A stretch of DNA of 64,000 bases, taken from assembly GCA_026545225.1 (NCBI GenBank), contig CM048845.1, positions 77,337,033-77,401,032 of the forward strand, written 5' to 3'. The notes beneath the pieces were generated by a model. The model had not been told where the DNA came from. It saw only the letters and a list, made by a program, of their open reading frames with translations, and did no database searches. Within the stretch, counting starts at the first letter, position 1. Each line of letters opens with the position of its first letter. Of the stretch, positions 34,641 to 46,199 are shown one piece after another. Source of the stretch: Cornus controversa (lineage: Eukaryota > Streptophyta > Magnoliopsida > Cornales > Cornaceae). The position numbers and the translations under genes are program-made.

Positions 34641-34976
34641 CTCATAGGAGCAAGTGAATGCCTGTGTTATTTGCTAGATTTTTTTTATTTATAAAAATGA
34701 ATAATATATATCTCAATGGATAATTAGAAGAATAAATAAGAAATGTTATTTTCTATTTTTTTTATCCTAACAAAAGGCGAACTATGTCATGTGTACTCCA
34801 TGACACTACTCTCATGACTAAAACAAATTGCGTTGAATCGGGTGATCAAGTCACCTCATTTTAAAATTTTGAGGAAATACATATTTAGAAGCATGTAGGT
34901 AGGGTTCTTCCAAACACAATAAACTAGGAAATAATAATGGATAGTATCACAATACAATATGAAGGACCCAAAGAAA

Positions 34977-36716
34977 TGTTGGGATTGTATGCCCTTTATA
35001 GTACCAATTGGGATGTAATGACATTGGCTTATTAATAAGAATCTGTTGTTTATATATAAAAAAAAATATTATTTATATATTATGAATGCTATGTATTGAT
35101 TCGATTCAAGACCCGAATCGTAGTGCCCATTAATTACGAAATGACTTGGTGCATGCATGGTATGGTTATCAAAATCGGGAGCACAAATCAGTTATATTAT
35201 ATTGTCATAAAGTGTTTCGTTCGTTCAGCAATAGTGAGTGGACTCCCTATTGATAAAGAATAGAACAGGATCGTCGACAAGTCATTATCAAAGTAATTGT
35301 GAGGCCGACATTGCAATTACTACTTGTCAGTGTTATGACGAATGTTATCCTCAAGTATGAGGGAGTAATGAACCTTAGGTATGGTTGGTTAGCATTTTGA
35401 TATATGCAGTTGGGCTCAGGGTCTAAAATTCAAATATGTTGGGTGTTGATTGATCATGTGTTTTGGAACATGCTCCCAAGATTTATATCTATGTTAGCTA
35501 ATTTATTATGGCTTGATTAGTTTAATCAATGACAAATTCAAACGTTTGGTTCAACTTTAATAAAATGGGTTTGGTTCAACTTTAATAAAATGGGTATGCA
35601 CTTTGGCAAAGTGCAAAATTTTTATTAAAGAATTTTTGATTAAACGGAAAATAATCAAGTGATTTAATAAATATTCAACTGTTGATTTGGATTGATTGAC
35701 ATTTATACGTCCATATCTAATTGTTCGTAAAGTGACAATTTCGTATAATTAACACGAGTGTTGTGTGTTGAGGAACAGAAGGTTTAAAGACAACACATGA
35801 TTTAACCATTCTCGAGTTGGAGTGCAACAACACTTATATAGAAGAATTAAGTTGTAGTTAATGGATTATTGAAATTTAAGGTCATGGGATGACCGAGCCA
35901 ATTTATAATTCATTGGAGCCAGTAAGAGTTTGGGCCTTAAAATAAAATACTTACTTCTAGCCCACTGGGTTGATTTAAAACCAACTGGGTTGTCAAATGT
36001 AAATTGATTTAATGTGCTAGAGATATTTGTAATTTAATTACATGCTAATGACATGAGTGAAATTATATATAAATATATATTGGATATTTTAATATATATA
36101 ATTTAAATATATACATAATATCTTATTTTTCGTAAGGAGAATATAAGATATGGAATGTGTGTATATTTTCTTTTATATTTATATGAAGATATGGTTTATC
36201 ATATCTTACATATATGGAAAGGAAAATTTGACTTAGGAGAGACTTTCCTATAAATATGTCATATTCTCTCTCATATCAAAGTGTAAAAAATAGTCGTAAG
36301 ACTAGGGTTTTGTAATTATAACAAGAGTGGTTGTAGGAAATTGCAAAGAGATAAATCATCAATTAGTTTTCCCACTAGGTTTTTAGAGGTGAGAATCAAC
36401 CTCAAGTGTCATAGCGGTGATTCTTACAGGTAGTACTTAGGAAATCGGTTACTTCACCAATTGTTGAAGACTAGAGAGGTGGAAAATTATTCCCATAAAA
36501 GTACACTATCTCTAAATCCCATATTCTCCATACAATCATATTTGTTAAATAAATTTTTTTTTGTTATTTACATAATCTTTAATAGATTAGGGCTTCGACC
36601 AAATTTGTTGATTCATCTCGACATGCTTTTGCAATTTATGAATAAAATTCCCCTTTTCCATCGAGAAAGATCTAGTTTGAAATGCAATTTATGAATAAAA
36701 TTCCACTTTTCCATCA
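34977..36716 (+). mobile_element. Solo LTR candidate (TGTTGGGATTG type)
   Basis: Starts TGTTGGGATTGTATGCCC, ends CTTTTCCATCA, with identical AGAAA pentamers at 34972-34976 and 36717-36721. A TATA-like CCTATAAATATG at about 36248-36259 sits where a plus-oriented LTR promoter would be. The right end is inside a tandem duplication (36632-36683 and 36684-36736), so the AGAAA match there could be coincidental. No internal domain or primer-binding site follows. Confidence 0.55.
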
Positions 36717-36736
36717 AGAAAGATCTAGTTTGAAGG
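36632..36736. repeat. Two-copy 52-bp tandem repeat
   Basis: GCAATTTATGAATAAAATTC then C/A CTTTTCCATC, AAGATCTAGTTTGAA, appears twice head to tail with two substitutions. Confidence 0.9.
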
Positions 36737-37008
36737 AGGAGAATTTACGGTGAAGGTATGAATCTTCTTGTCTGAAAGACAGTGAATGCTCTGGTTCTTG
36801 AATACTTTGAGTTTTGCCCCCTTTAATGCTCAATGGGCCTCCTTGTTTATATTGTTCAGTTGACTGGATAATGTACAAACTACAAATATCTAAAGTTTGG
36901 TTTGTCATTCCCCAATATCTAGATTATAGACTTATAATCAACACTGTAGTGACCCAGAGGGGTCAAGGTGGGTGAGAATTTAAAGCCCTCGCAGAAGGAA
37001 AGCACATG

Positions 37009-37907
37009 GGATGGCATGGCTGAAACGCAATTGATAAACACATGCATGCTGCACAAACTATCAATTCTATATCCAAGCAATCAATTATCAAAATCTAAAA
37101 TTGATAAATGAATGAAATAAAGCAGATTAAAATTAGTAGGATCTAATCGGTTTTCACATATCAATCCTGAACCTAAAAGAAATATAGAAAATTCTATATC
37201 CAAGCAATCAATTATCAAAATCTAAAATTGATAAATGAAATAAAGCAGATTAAAATTAGTAGGATCTAATCGGTTCTCAGATATCAATCCTGAACCTAAA
37301 AAATATATACTTTTATGAATTGAAGAATCCAGGAGGAAGAGAATGAGCAGAGGAGAGGAACAGATGTCTGGTAGCGGAGCATGAGTAGGAAATCGGTCAA
37401 ATGAAACAGATAGGGAACGGGGAGGGCGAAGACAACATGAGTAGGGGTTTTTTTGGAAATTGAGCATGCTAGGGTTTCTGACAGTCATTTACCACTTTAC
37501 GTATGCAAACACGTGAAGGTTGTTAGATTTTTATGAGGTACATACTTATGAAAAGGAGAGTACTTGGTACTACCTAACTAAGTGACGTGTCTCAATTGAA
37601 CATTGACAAATGTCCTAAGAAAATTAAAAATAAATTAAACTTATTCTTTAATAATTAACCGGACATGTGAAAACCGAATTGCGCTGTAGCACCCCACCCC
37701 ACCCCACGGTTGCAAATGTTTGATTATCTATCTTTGTTTCGGACAATACATACCCTCACTAGAACATGACACGTCATAAAAAAACTTGGGCATTACTGTA
37801 GTTTTATTAAAAAAATCAAAACTCCGAACTTTACTCTCTCGAACTCCCATCCCTCCCTCCACGTTCTCTCCCAAACTTAGACGCCGGGAACAATCTCGCC
37901 GCGGCCT
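37009..37907. repeat. Duplicated promoter-like segment, copy 1 (partner 60831-62033)
   Basis: From GGGATGGCATGGCTGAAACG to CTCGCCGCGGCCTGT, this segment matches 60831-62033 in the same orientation with small indels. It lies directly upstream of the decayed acidic-protein gene. It includes two ~130-bp units (ATTCTATATCCAAGCAATCA.. at 37064 and 37191), a CCCCACCCCACGG patch and a leader-like CCTCCACGTTCTCTC stretch. On the minus strand both copies encode the same start, MTVRNPSMLNFQKNPYSCC, so an unrecognised divergent transcript may have started here; the frames differ after about 23 residues. Confidence 0.85.
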
Positions 37908-38976
37908 GTCGCCAAAAGGCCCAAAACCCAATCCTTCAACCTCACCGTCGCAAATCCCCGCCACATTAGCTACCGCAGTCGAGTCGTTCCTCTACAAACA
38001 CACCGCATATCACTGCCAGAATCGATAGACACCATGATCACCGAAATTCATCTGTGTAATGTAATTTTGCTGAACCACCGGTTGCCCTTGGCCAAGTTGG
38101 TATGATTTCCACCTCCCATCCCCTTGACGGTTAAAGTCCCAGGGGGCAAAAATGGCTGTGTGTTGCTGCTTGCTTTCAAAAAAGAAGAAGTTGAAACGAC
38201 CTAGGTTTGGAGGATGTGGGGTTGTTCTCTTTTTTGGCACCTCGAAATTTTAACACTCGCATATTCTACCTTCTAACCTTACTATTTATAATTTATTTTT
38301 GCATTTTAGTCTGTCTCTGTTAAACTTTCAATTTATCTTGTTCCATTTGCTAGAATAATGTCTTGGGTTGTTGCTACAGCAAGGCCAGTCATTATTGGTG
38401 TTATTGAATTGGCAGGTTGCAGTATACCATCTAAGTGGATGATTTATGCACCATAGTTGAATCAAATTTATCATGCATATTTACCTTCCATTTTCATATG
38501 GCAGATCTATACATGTGAGCCTTTTCTTTTATGGGAACATATGGAATTTGTGATTAGCAAATGTGTATTAACTAATTAAGAAATTATTGCACATGTTATA
38601 GGACCATCCTTATTAGAGTATTATTATTATTATTGTCTATTTTATTTGTTTCCCTTATTTTTGTTGACTTTTTATCTCTGCTTTACAAATTTAATATTCT
38701 GACAATAATGTACTAAGGAGCATCTCTTTTTCTTAATTGGATAGATAAGCACATCCATATTAATTGAATATCCCCTCTTTATTTTGCTTGCTTGCTTGAC
38801 TGACTGGCATTGGGTCATTGTGTCCTCAAAATGGAGCTGCTTATCATGATGGATCCACGTTCACAATGAGCTTAATGATTGGCCACTGGTCTAGATTAAT
38901 CACGTCGTAGCTTGAAGTTGGTTACCATTCTTTTTCTTTTTAATTTCCTTTCCCTACCAACTTTTTATCCTTTTAG

Positions 38977-41900
38977 GATACACCTATGGATTACGAGGAC
39001 AGTGATGTTCAAGGCCATAATCTTCACTTAGATGGTGAAGGGAGCTCCAAATTCTCTCCTGTTTTGCGTCCATATGCTCTTCCCATGTTTGGTTTTGATG
39101 ACCGACTCCAAGGCATCTAACGTTTGAGAGTTTGTTAGAAAACGAGGTTTTTCTTGGCATCCCCAGTCAAGAAGGCGACGATCAGTGGATTGAAGAATAG
39201 AGTTTAGTTCAAGTGCGGCAGAATCTTGCTCAACAATGTTTGGTCTGAGGCAACATCCTCAAAATCTGTTGAAATGTTATTAAAATTCGTGCGGCGCAAA
39301 GAGATGGTCCCAGGAGAAAGTGAGAAACTATAATTGAAGAATCTCATGCTTGTGATGAATTAGGTAGCTTAACCAATAAAATGGAGCCTAATCCGAAGCA
39401 AGGCGATGGAATAAAGGATGTTGATTCACACCCTGTATTACTACCGGATGAGTCTCTGGAATACTTTTCTGAGTTGAATAAGCATGCTGGAGGATAGCGG
39501 CCTCATGTTGATTGTTGAAGGTACTTCAAAAACTCAAGAGGCTGAACCATCTGCTTCTGGAAGTTGGAGTGAGTTGGATCGAAATGCTGCTGAGAAAAAC
39601 TGTGGTGTATTTTTTACTGAGAGCGATGTGTCAGTTGATGGAAAATGCAGCAATGATGTAAATAAAACTGAAGTCAGTACTTCAGTAAATGAATCTGTTG
39701 ATGATAAGATGCAACAAGATGCCTCTGCTTCAGGGATGCAAATAAATAATATGGACTCCTCTTCACAGGATATTATTGCAAGTGTTGTGGATTTGAACAA
39801 TCTAGAAATCCAGCATCATGTAAGTGATATTAGTTTCAGGAATGCTAATGGTTTATCAGAAGACATTGGTAAGAGTGTGGAAAAGGATGCCAACAAAGAG
39901 ATGGACGATCCAATTTTGAAGGGGGATGCAGTTGAAACCGGTACATATAATGTGGAGAGTCCACTCTGTTTTGCTTCAAAGGTGGAATCTACAAAACATG
40001 CAGTTGAAACTAGAATTAATAAATTTGAGGAACCGTCCAGTTTGCCACTGAAGGGGGAAAGTGACTTGCGGATATTATGCTCTGGGTTGAAACATATTGT
40101 GCTCTGGGTGGTGCTGTGCTTTTGTCCAAAAGCATAGAGATTAGATTAATCAGCGGTTTAAAGGAGATATGGGTGAGGAAGCACCTTTAGTTTGATGTGA
40201 TTTTGAATGGGCATGCCATTGAGGTCTGCAACAATAAGGCAGGAATTTGTGCCAGTTCAGATATTATGCAGATAATACATAGGCAGAGCAGTTCATCTGA
40301 GAAAAAGGAGAATTCTCTGGGAAGTGATTTCCAATTGGCTTGTGACAGACACTTCAGTCAATTCTGAGGCATCTTTGTCCTCTGGAGTACACAATCAGCT
40401 TTCTAGTGTTCAGGGTGATGGAAGCATCAATGATCATGTTGGGGATCATTCTAATTTGAATGTAGTTTGCTCTTCAACTGAATTGCTTATCGAAAAATGT
40501 GCAATTGAAAATTTGGAAGTTGTTAATGATGCTTCTGGAATTCAAAAAGAGGAGTCAAATAACGAAATTCATGTCTCACATCCCATGCACAGATCTCATT
40601 TCCCAACAGGGTGATGTCAGCCTTAACCAAGAAGTTTCTTTCAATAAAGGGAATCTGGAGTTGCCTACTGGGACTAGTAATAAGGACTGTGAGACTGTTG
40701 GATCTCTTTGCACAGGTGAGAGGGTTAAATCCTTGTCTTTAGGTGAAGGTACGAAAGAAAATGACATGTTAGTTGATGGATCTGATTGTGATACTACAGC
40801 CGGGAATGAGCCAGCCAGGTATATCATGAAATTGTCAATTTTGGATATATAATCTACATAGTAAACTAATCTTTTTGTGTATTTCCTTTCATTTTCTTTT
40901 GCAGCATTGGGTGTTGCTTTGGAAAAGACGAATTTAGTATCGCATAACACATTTGACGGTGTTTCCTTGGTTTTTGAGAGTGGTGGTACCGTACATGAAG
41001 TTACCGATCAGAGTGAGGAGAAGTCATCTTCACTTGTTGTGGGGTTTATGCAGTTGGATAAAAAGCAAGAAACTAAGGTTGAAGTTTTAACAGAAACAAG
41101 TTTATCGACCCTAAAGGGGTTACGGGGCAAGTCTTTCTGGAGTTGAAAAAATTGCATCTTGTCATTCTGCTGGCCAGTTGCTACAGGAGACACTTGATCA
41201 GTCATTGCCAATGCTGGAAATGTGTAATACAGCAAACCAGAGAGGCCAAGCAGTGGTTGCTAATGAAGTTAGTCAAGAGGGCTCTAACAAGTTGGTTGCC
41301 AAATGCATGGTGAAAGAGGGTGATGATGCTGAAGCTGTAGTTGCTCTTGAGAACCGTGAAGAAGCTTTGAGAGAAGAAAATCATGAAGTGATACCCTCAA
41401 GAGTTGCAGGTGATATATTCTGTCATTCATATTCCTTCCCCTCCTCTTTCCCCCCCACCCACCCAAAAATTAAAAGGAACAGGAAAAGAAAAAAAAAAAA
41501 AAAAACCCACCCAACTCTTGCAATCATTTGAAATTAAGGTTATCTTGTGGGTATTTAGTGAACTTTATACCATATAGGGGGGTTTGTAGCACATATATTT
41601 TCTCACCATCTAACCCTCCCTAGACCTTGCAGAGCCTCGTGCACTGGGCTAAAAGGATGATGCAGTCATTGATCAATGTTACACATGCCCAAGCTGTCTC
41701 TGACCTTATCGCCAATTGGTTTTGCAGATAATGCATGGTTTTACTACCGTCGATCTTTATTAAAGCATTACATTGCATCTCTTAAATTGCCTTATAATAT
41801 TTGTTGTTTGAATCTTTTTAGCAGTTGAAGCACACTGCAAATCCAAATGGAATTACTTCTAGAATATAATTGTTCATGTCGTTCTGATATTGGGACTCCA

Positions 41901-42106
41901 TATGATTGATGCTGTGATATATTTTGTCTTCAGATGCAGTGCTACTTCCTAACAAAGGCGAGAAGCTAAGAGAACCTCTACCTGTATCATTGGTGGAATC
42001 TTGCAGTGATGTGGGCCAAAAGGATGATAAAGGTAATGGTGCTACTGTGGTATCTAGAATCAGTGGTCAGATTTTATCCAATATTGTGGATGTTACATTT
42101 TCTTGA
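38977..42106 (+). pseudogene. Decayed acidic protein gene, dentin sialophosphoprotein-related type
   Basis: After TTTTAG at 38971-38976, an ATG at 38986 starts MDYEDSDVQGHNLHLDGEGS, then SSKFSPVLRPYALPMFGFDD. I recall this N-terminus as a plant family annotated dentin sialophosphoprotein-related (AT5G07980-like); function not firmly known. The frame breaks at 39118 (TAA after a one-base loss); the next frame continues FESLLENEVFLGIPSQEGDD, then a stop, then SSSAAESCSTMFGLRQ, then IIEESHACDELGSLTNKMEP and a stop at 39495. The long frame 39484-40137 is an acidic Ser-rich stretch. Later exons (40324-40830, 40905-41145, 41178-41410, 41935-42104) keep the style; GTATAT at 40819 and TTTTGCAG at 40897-40904 are true splice borders. 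At least three frameshifts or stops in the first exon make this a pseudogene. Confidence 0.75.
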
Positions 42107-42743
42107 TCCTTGAATTGGCAATTTATGTGTTTTAGCCTGTGATATTTTTTGTTTAAAACTTTGGGTGGACCTTTATTCCCTTGCTTCACTATGCCATGCA
42201 ATGGTATAAAGGAGGATATGATGGATTGCACTGAAATACATTCTTAATCTAAAAACAAACTGGAGATAGAAAATTAGTTGAGTTTTTTCTCTGTTCATTA
42301 ACATCAAAGCATGAAACCGGATTTGGGATTGAGAGTTTCACCTTAAAAATCAAATTGTTAGTTTCACCTTATTCAATGCTGTATATTTTTGGATAATGTA
42401 TCTCTTCTAGTCTGCAGAAAAGCATGCTTATATGTAACATTTAGATATCAACTTTGAAATTAGGTCATGCTATTGTTGTCCCTAGAAGGCTGCCACCAAT
42501 ATTCATATACTGAGACCACACTACACACAATCCAATTCATCTAACTAATATGCAGAATAGTCCTAACATTCTATTCCCTCAATGAATCAATGGACCATAT
42601 CATTATAATATACACCATATTTAAATCAATTTCTTCAAAAACTACTAATTTCATTTTAAACATCAGTCAGAAAATACTATACTCATAAGAGGAGTTCATT
42701 GATTCAAACTTTCATCAAACAAAGTAAACTAAAAGAACCCTAA
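42107..42743. other. Intergenic, between convergent genes
   Basis: AT-rich DNA with no coding signal, between the decayed plus-strand gene and the end of the minus-strand RNase H-like gene. It presumably holds the 3' untranslated part of the latter. Confidence 0.6.
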
Positions 42744-43945
42744 TTAAACTTGAGACCCTCCCTCTTCTATCTTCTTATCTGTCTTGAGCACAAAGATGCA
42801 CTCTCGTTTGGAATCCATTGTCACTAAAATCATTGCATCTCGCTCACATTGTCTTGCAGCTTTGGCGAACAACTGGACTTTTTTCTTAGCTGCTTTGACT
42901 TTTTCCTCAAGTTCTTTTATTTTGCTCTCATCACTTTTTACATATTTCTTGGCGGCAGTTGAATGCACCTTCTTCAAATCAAGGTTTGTGAGTTCAAGGT
43001 CATCTACTGCCAAAGAATGCAAAATGAACTTCAAACCAAGGCTGGCTAGCATGTCTGCTGCCAAATTTCCTTCCCTAGGGACAAATTCTGCTTCGAAATA
43101 AGGCAGCGTTCGTAGGATGAGAAATACTTCGCTGCAAAAATAGAAAAGAACATTAATATTTTTATAATAAAAAAGTTAAATTAATTTGAAATAAATAAAC
43201 CAGTACAATTTGCATACCAGTACAAATTGTAATGGGTAACAGGTATCGGTCTTTTCTTCTGGAAGACATCGACTGCATTTTTGCAGTCCAGTAGCATCTT
43301 TAATCCTATTCCAGGTTTTACTACCACTGATTTAAGCCCTTCATATACAGATGCAACCTCCGCTCCCTCTGAGTCAAAAGCCAGCAAGGTTGCATCATCC
43401 TCTAGTTTCAATAGTGAAGTAATTCCCCTATCAATAGTCTTCAAATTTTTTGTTCCCTCACTCAGAATTCTAAAAAATGCTTTCTTATGCAGCTGTCCAT
43501 TGGCTCCAAAGAGTAAAAATGAGCCGGCCCCCACCTCCAGGTCATGTTTAAATCCTGCATTTGACCTAAGTATTTCCATGACGGAAGTTGGCCGTTTGAA
43601 AGATTCCAACTGCCACAGCAAATTCCCGTCCTTTAACTTATGATGCTCATATTCCGTTAACTCATCAATAACCTCAACTTGTAGGAAATGAAAATAAGAA
43701 AATAAATTCTTGAGGTCATCCCTTGATGCAGCCTTCAAGATGTTGTCCATAACATCTTTCGGGGTTATAGGCTTCCTTGGTATCTTTGGGTTGTAATTTG
43801 GATATAAATATTGCTCAAAAAAACTCTTGTAGTGTTTTTCAAAAAACAAACATACGTCCTCAAAACACTTGGGAGGCATATCTGGAATGGGACCGTGTAA
43901 ACGGGCGAATGATGCTGCAAATTTTTTATAAAATTCAGATGACAT
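42744..43945 (-). CDS. RNase H-like domain protein with novel N-terminus and coiled-coil tail
   Basis: Two exons, 43945-43218 and 43131-42744, joined across an 86-base intron (GTATGC donor at 43217, TTTTTGCAG acceptor) in phase 2; 371 residues. Residues 1-130 (MSSEFYKKF...) match nothing I know and are helical, with two Pro-rich joints (PDMPPK, PKIPRKPITPKD). Residues 135-273 follow the plant RNase H-like (RVT_3) pattern: GAGSFLLFGANGQLHKKAF, then GAEVASVYEGLKSVVV (Glu196), LLDCKNAVDVF (Asp220), then across the intron FEAEFVPREGNLAADMLAS (Asp269). The first catalytic Asp of the DGA motif is not evident. Residues 300-345 are a basic coiled coil (KIKELEEKVKAAKKKVQLF). The frame is open across both exons. 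An in-frame ATG at 43969 would add MRLISIII; I prefer the inner start. Cleavage activity is doubtful. Confidence 0.8.
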
Positions 43946-43989
43946 GATTATAATAGAAATTAGTCTCAATTTTAATAAGAAAAACTAAT

Positions 43990-44550
43990 GGAACTCAAAC
44001 CAATCATTTACTGTACTTTTGGCTTCCATGTGCGGCATTTTTACCCAAAAATGATTTTGTTTGATAAGAATTTGAAAACCATGATTTAGCTAATAAGTTA
44101 TCCATAATAAAAAGGCCCAACACTAAATACTTTTAACTAATTTATGCAAAATAGTAATAATGATTTACGTGGAAAACAATGGTCAGATGCCACTTGAGAT
44201 GATCACAATGGACTACATATATACACTTTTCGACAGCAAAATAATCACAAACACAGAGAGTGCATAAAAGATGAACAGATAGCAAAATAATAAAGGGAAA
44301 ATTTCTTCAGTGCCCTAATTTTTTGTCAATCTTTGACTTTTGAAATTTTTTATTATACTATAGCCCATAAGAAATAAATATGGATAAGTCCACACTTCGG
44401 CCCCCCAGGTAAAAATTTTCATTGGGCCTTTGGTAACTTTAAACCCAATATAAATAAAATTTTAAAGCCAAATCTCAATACCAATGTAATAAAAGCCCAA
44501 TAGTACAATTAGTGATATAATATTTCATATATATACATAATACATATATA
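43990..44550. other. Upstream region of the RNase H-like gene
   Basis: AT-rich, no exon. Contains AGCAAAATAATCACAAACACA (44236), a motif repeated many times at 45757-46140. Confidence 0.5.
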
Positions 44551-44554
44551 TAAA

Positions 44555-44896
44555 GATAAATTACACTGACCTTCTCTGAAATTTGGCCTAATTACATCCG
44601 ATATCAAACAAATAGATTTTATTACAATGATCTCCCTTGAGGTTTCCTCCGTTACGGCAAAGATACTCTTTGTCCAAAATTTCGTTAGTTTTGTCAAAAC
44701 ATTTAGTGCAAATTATAGTCAGGGTAGGTTAGTGTAATTTACCCTAAATGTTTTGACAAAACTAATGAAATTTTGGACGAAAGACGTCTTTGTCGTAATA
44801 GAGCATGCCTCAGAGGAGGTCATTGTAATAAAATCCATTAGTTTAATGCCGGATGTTATTAGGCCAAACCTTAGAAGATGTCAGTATAATTTACTC
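44555..44896. mobile_element. Long-TIR MITE hairpin
   Basis: GATAAATTACACTGACCTTC on the left is mirrored by ATGTCAGTATAATTTACTC on the right. Inner blocks pair throughout: GGCCTAATTACATC / TGTTATTAGGCC; AATAGATTTTATTACAATGA / TCATTGTAATAAAATCCATT; CCAAAATTTCGTTAGTTTTG / CAAAACTAATGAAATTTTGG. Arms are about 155 bases around a short centre that itself contains GTGTAATTTACCC. Non-coding. Confidence 0.85.
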
Positions 44897-44929
44897 TAAT
44901 ATTTAAGATATAATAGATATTTTACTCAA

Positions 44930-45100
44930 AAGTTAACATCGGTTAATTGTTACAAATGAGGTCATTGTAACAAAATTAATTAGTTTGACGTCGAGTATAA
45001 TTAGGTCAAACCTCAAGGGAGATCATTATAATAAAATCTATTAGTTTGATGTCGAATATAATTAGATCAAATCTTAAAGGAGGTCCGTGTAATTTACCCT
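44930..45100. repeat. Extra half-copies of the adjacent MITE
   Basis: GAGGTCATTGTAACAAAATT, then GGTCAAACCTCAAGGGAGAT, CATTATAATAAAATCTATTA and a final GTGTAATTTACCC repeat the right-arm sequence twice more, head to tail. Flanks of the whole 44555-45099 unit (ATATATAAA and ATATATAAT) match 8 of 9, but both are TA-rich. Confidence 0.7.
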
Positions 45101-45754
45101 ATATATAATTATAAAATTGTATCAATTCTACAGTATGCTTTTGAATGCATTGTGCAGTCTGTGCCCACCTTACCCAGTGTCTCACACTTACCATGCTACC
45201 CAACCCACGCCCCTTCTATCACTAACATTAACGAAGCTAAGGACCAACGTGAAGCAAAAACAAGGACAATACTAACCAAGCTTCATCTAAACTTGTTCAT
45301 GGTGGGCTGGTCCTCTTGAACTCCTGGTGGAAAGTTTAAAAAGAGATTGAACATGCAAGTCTCTCTCTTCCATTAAAAGCACTAATATTTTTTTGTCATT
45401 CTTTGGTGCCCTAATTTTTTTGTCAATCTTCAAAGCACTATTTATAAAATACGTGTTTGTTATATTCATATATGTAAATATAAATTAATATTAAATTTAT
45501 GTAATTTTTTTTTTCCAATGTTTCAAATACTAGCGTCATTCAGATTTTCAGTTGCAAAATTTCAAAATCTTTTACTAATAAGATCACAAATGAGTATTGA
45601 CTAGGTATAGTGATACATGATTGTCAAGCCACATAAATATGTAGTATGATAAAATTGTTAATAATTCAGCCCCACTCATAGAATTCTGACTCTGCCCTGT
45701 ATACCTTACTAGTTTCTACATATACACATAGAACGCGCGTGCCCACACATATAC

Positions 45755-45992
45755 ACACAAGTAAACAGCAAAATAATCACAGACACACACAGACGTAGAC
45801 AGCAAATAATCACAAAACACATGATATAATCATAATGAAGTACACACACGCGCGTAGACAGCAAAATAATCACAAACACATAAGATGATCATGGAGTACA
45901 TATATACACACACAAGTAGAGAGCAAAATAATCACAAACACGCAGAGTGCATAAAAGATGAACATAGTATTCTTAAATGAGAGAAATGTGTG

Positions 45993-46051
<59 letters not shown>

Positions 46052-46180
46052 ATATATATATATATATATAATCACAAACACATAAGATGATCATGGAGTA
46101 CATATATACACACACAAGTAGAGAGCAAAATAATCACAAACACACAGTGCATAAAAGATGAACATAGTATTCTTAAAACA
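45755..46180. repeat. Array of AGCAAAATAATCACAAACACA units with a long (TA)n
   Basis: The motif recurs at 45766, 45800, 45860, 45918 and 46126. A larger unit of about 110 bases (ACATAAGATGATCATGGAGT..to GAACATAGTATTCTTAAA) is duplicated at 45878-45976 and 46079-46177. Between them lie (GT)n at 45988-45998 and (TA)n at 46001-46070 with one C at 46050. The array abuts the large palindrome. Confidence 0.85.
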
Positions 46181-46199
46181 GAGAAATGTGTGTGTGCGC

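Noticed and set aside
36714-36908. Minus-strand 64-codon frame next to the solo LTR
   Set aside because: No recognisable motif; overlaps the tandem repeat.
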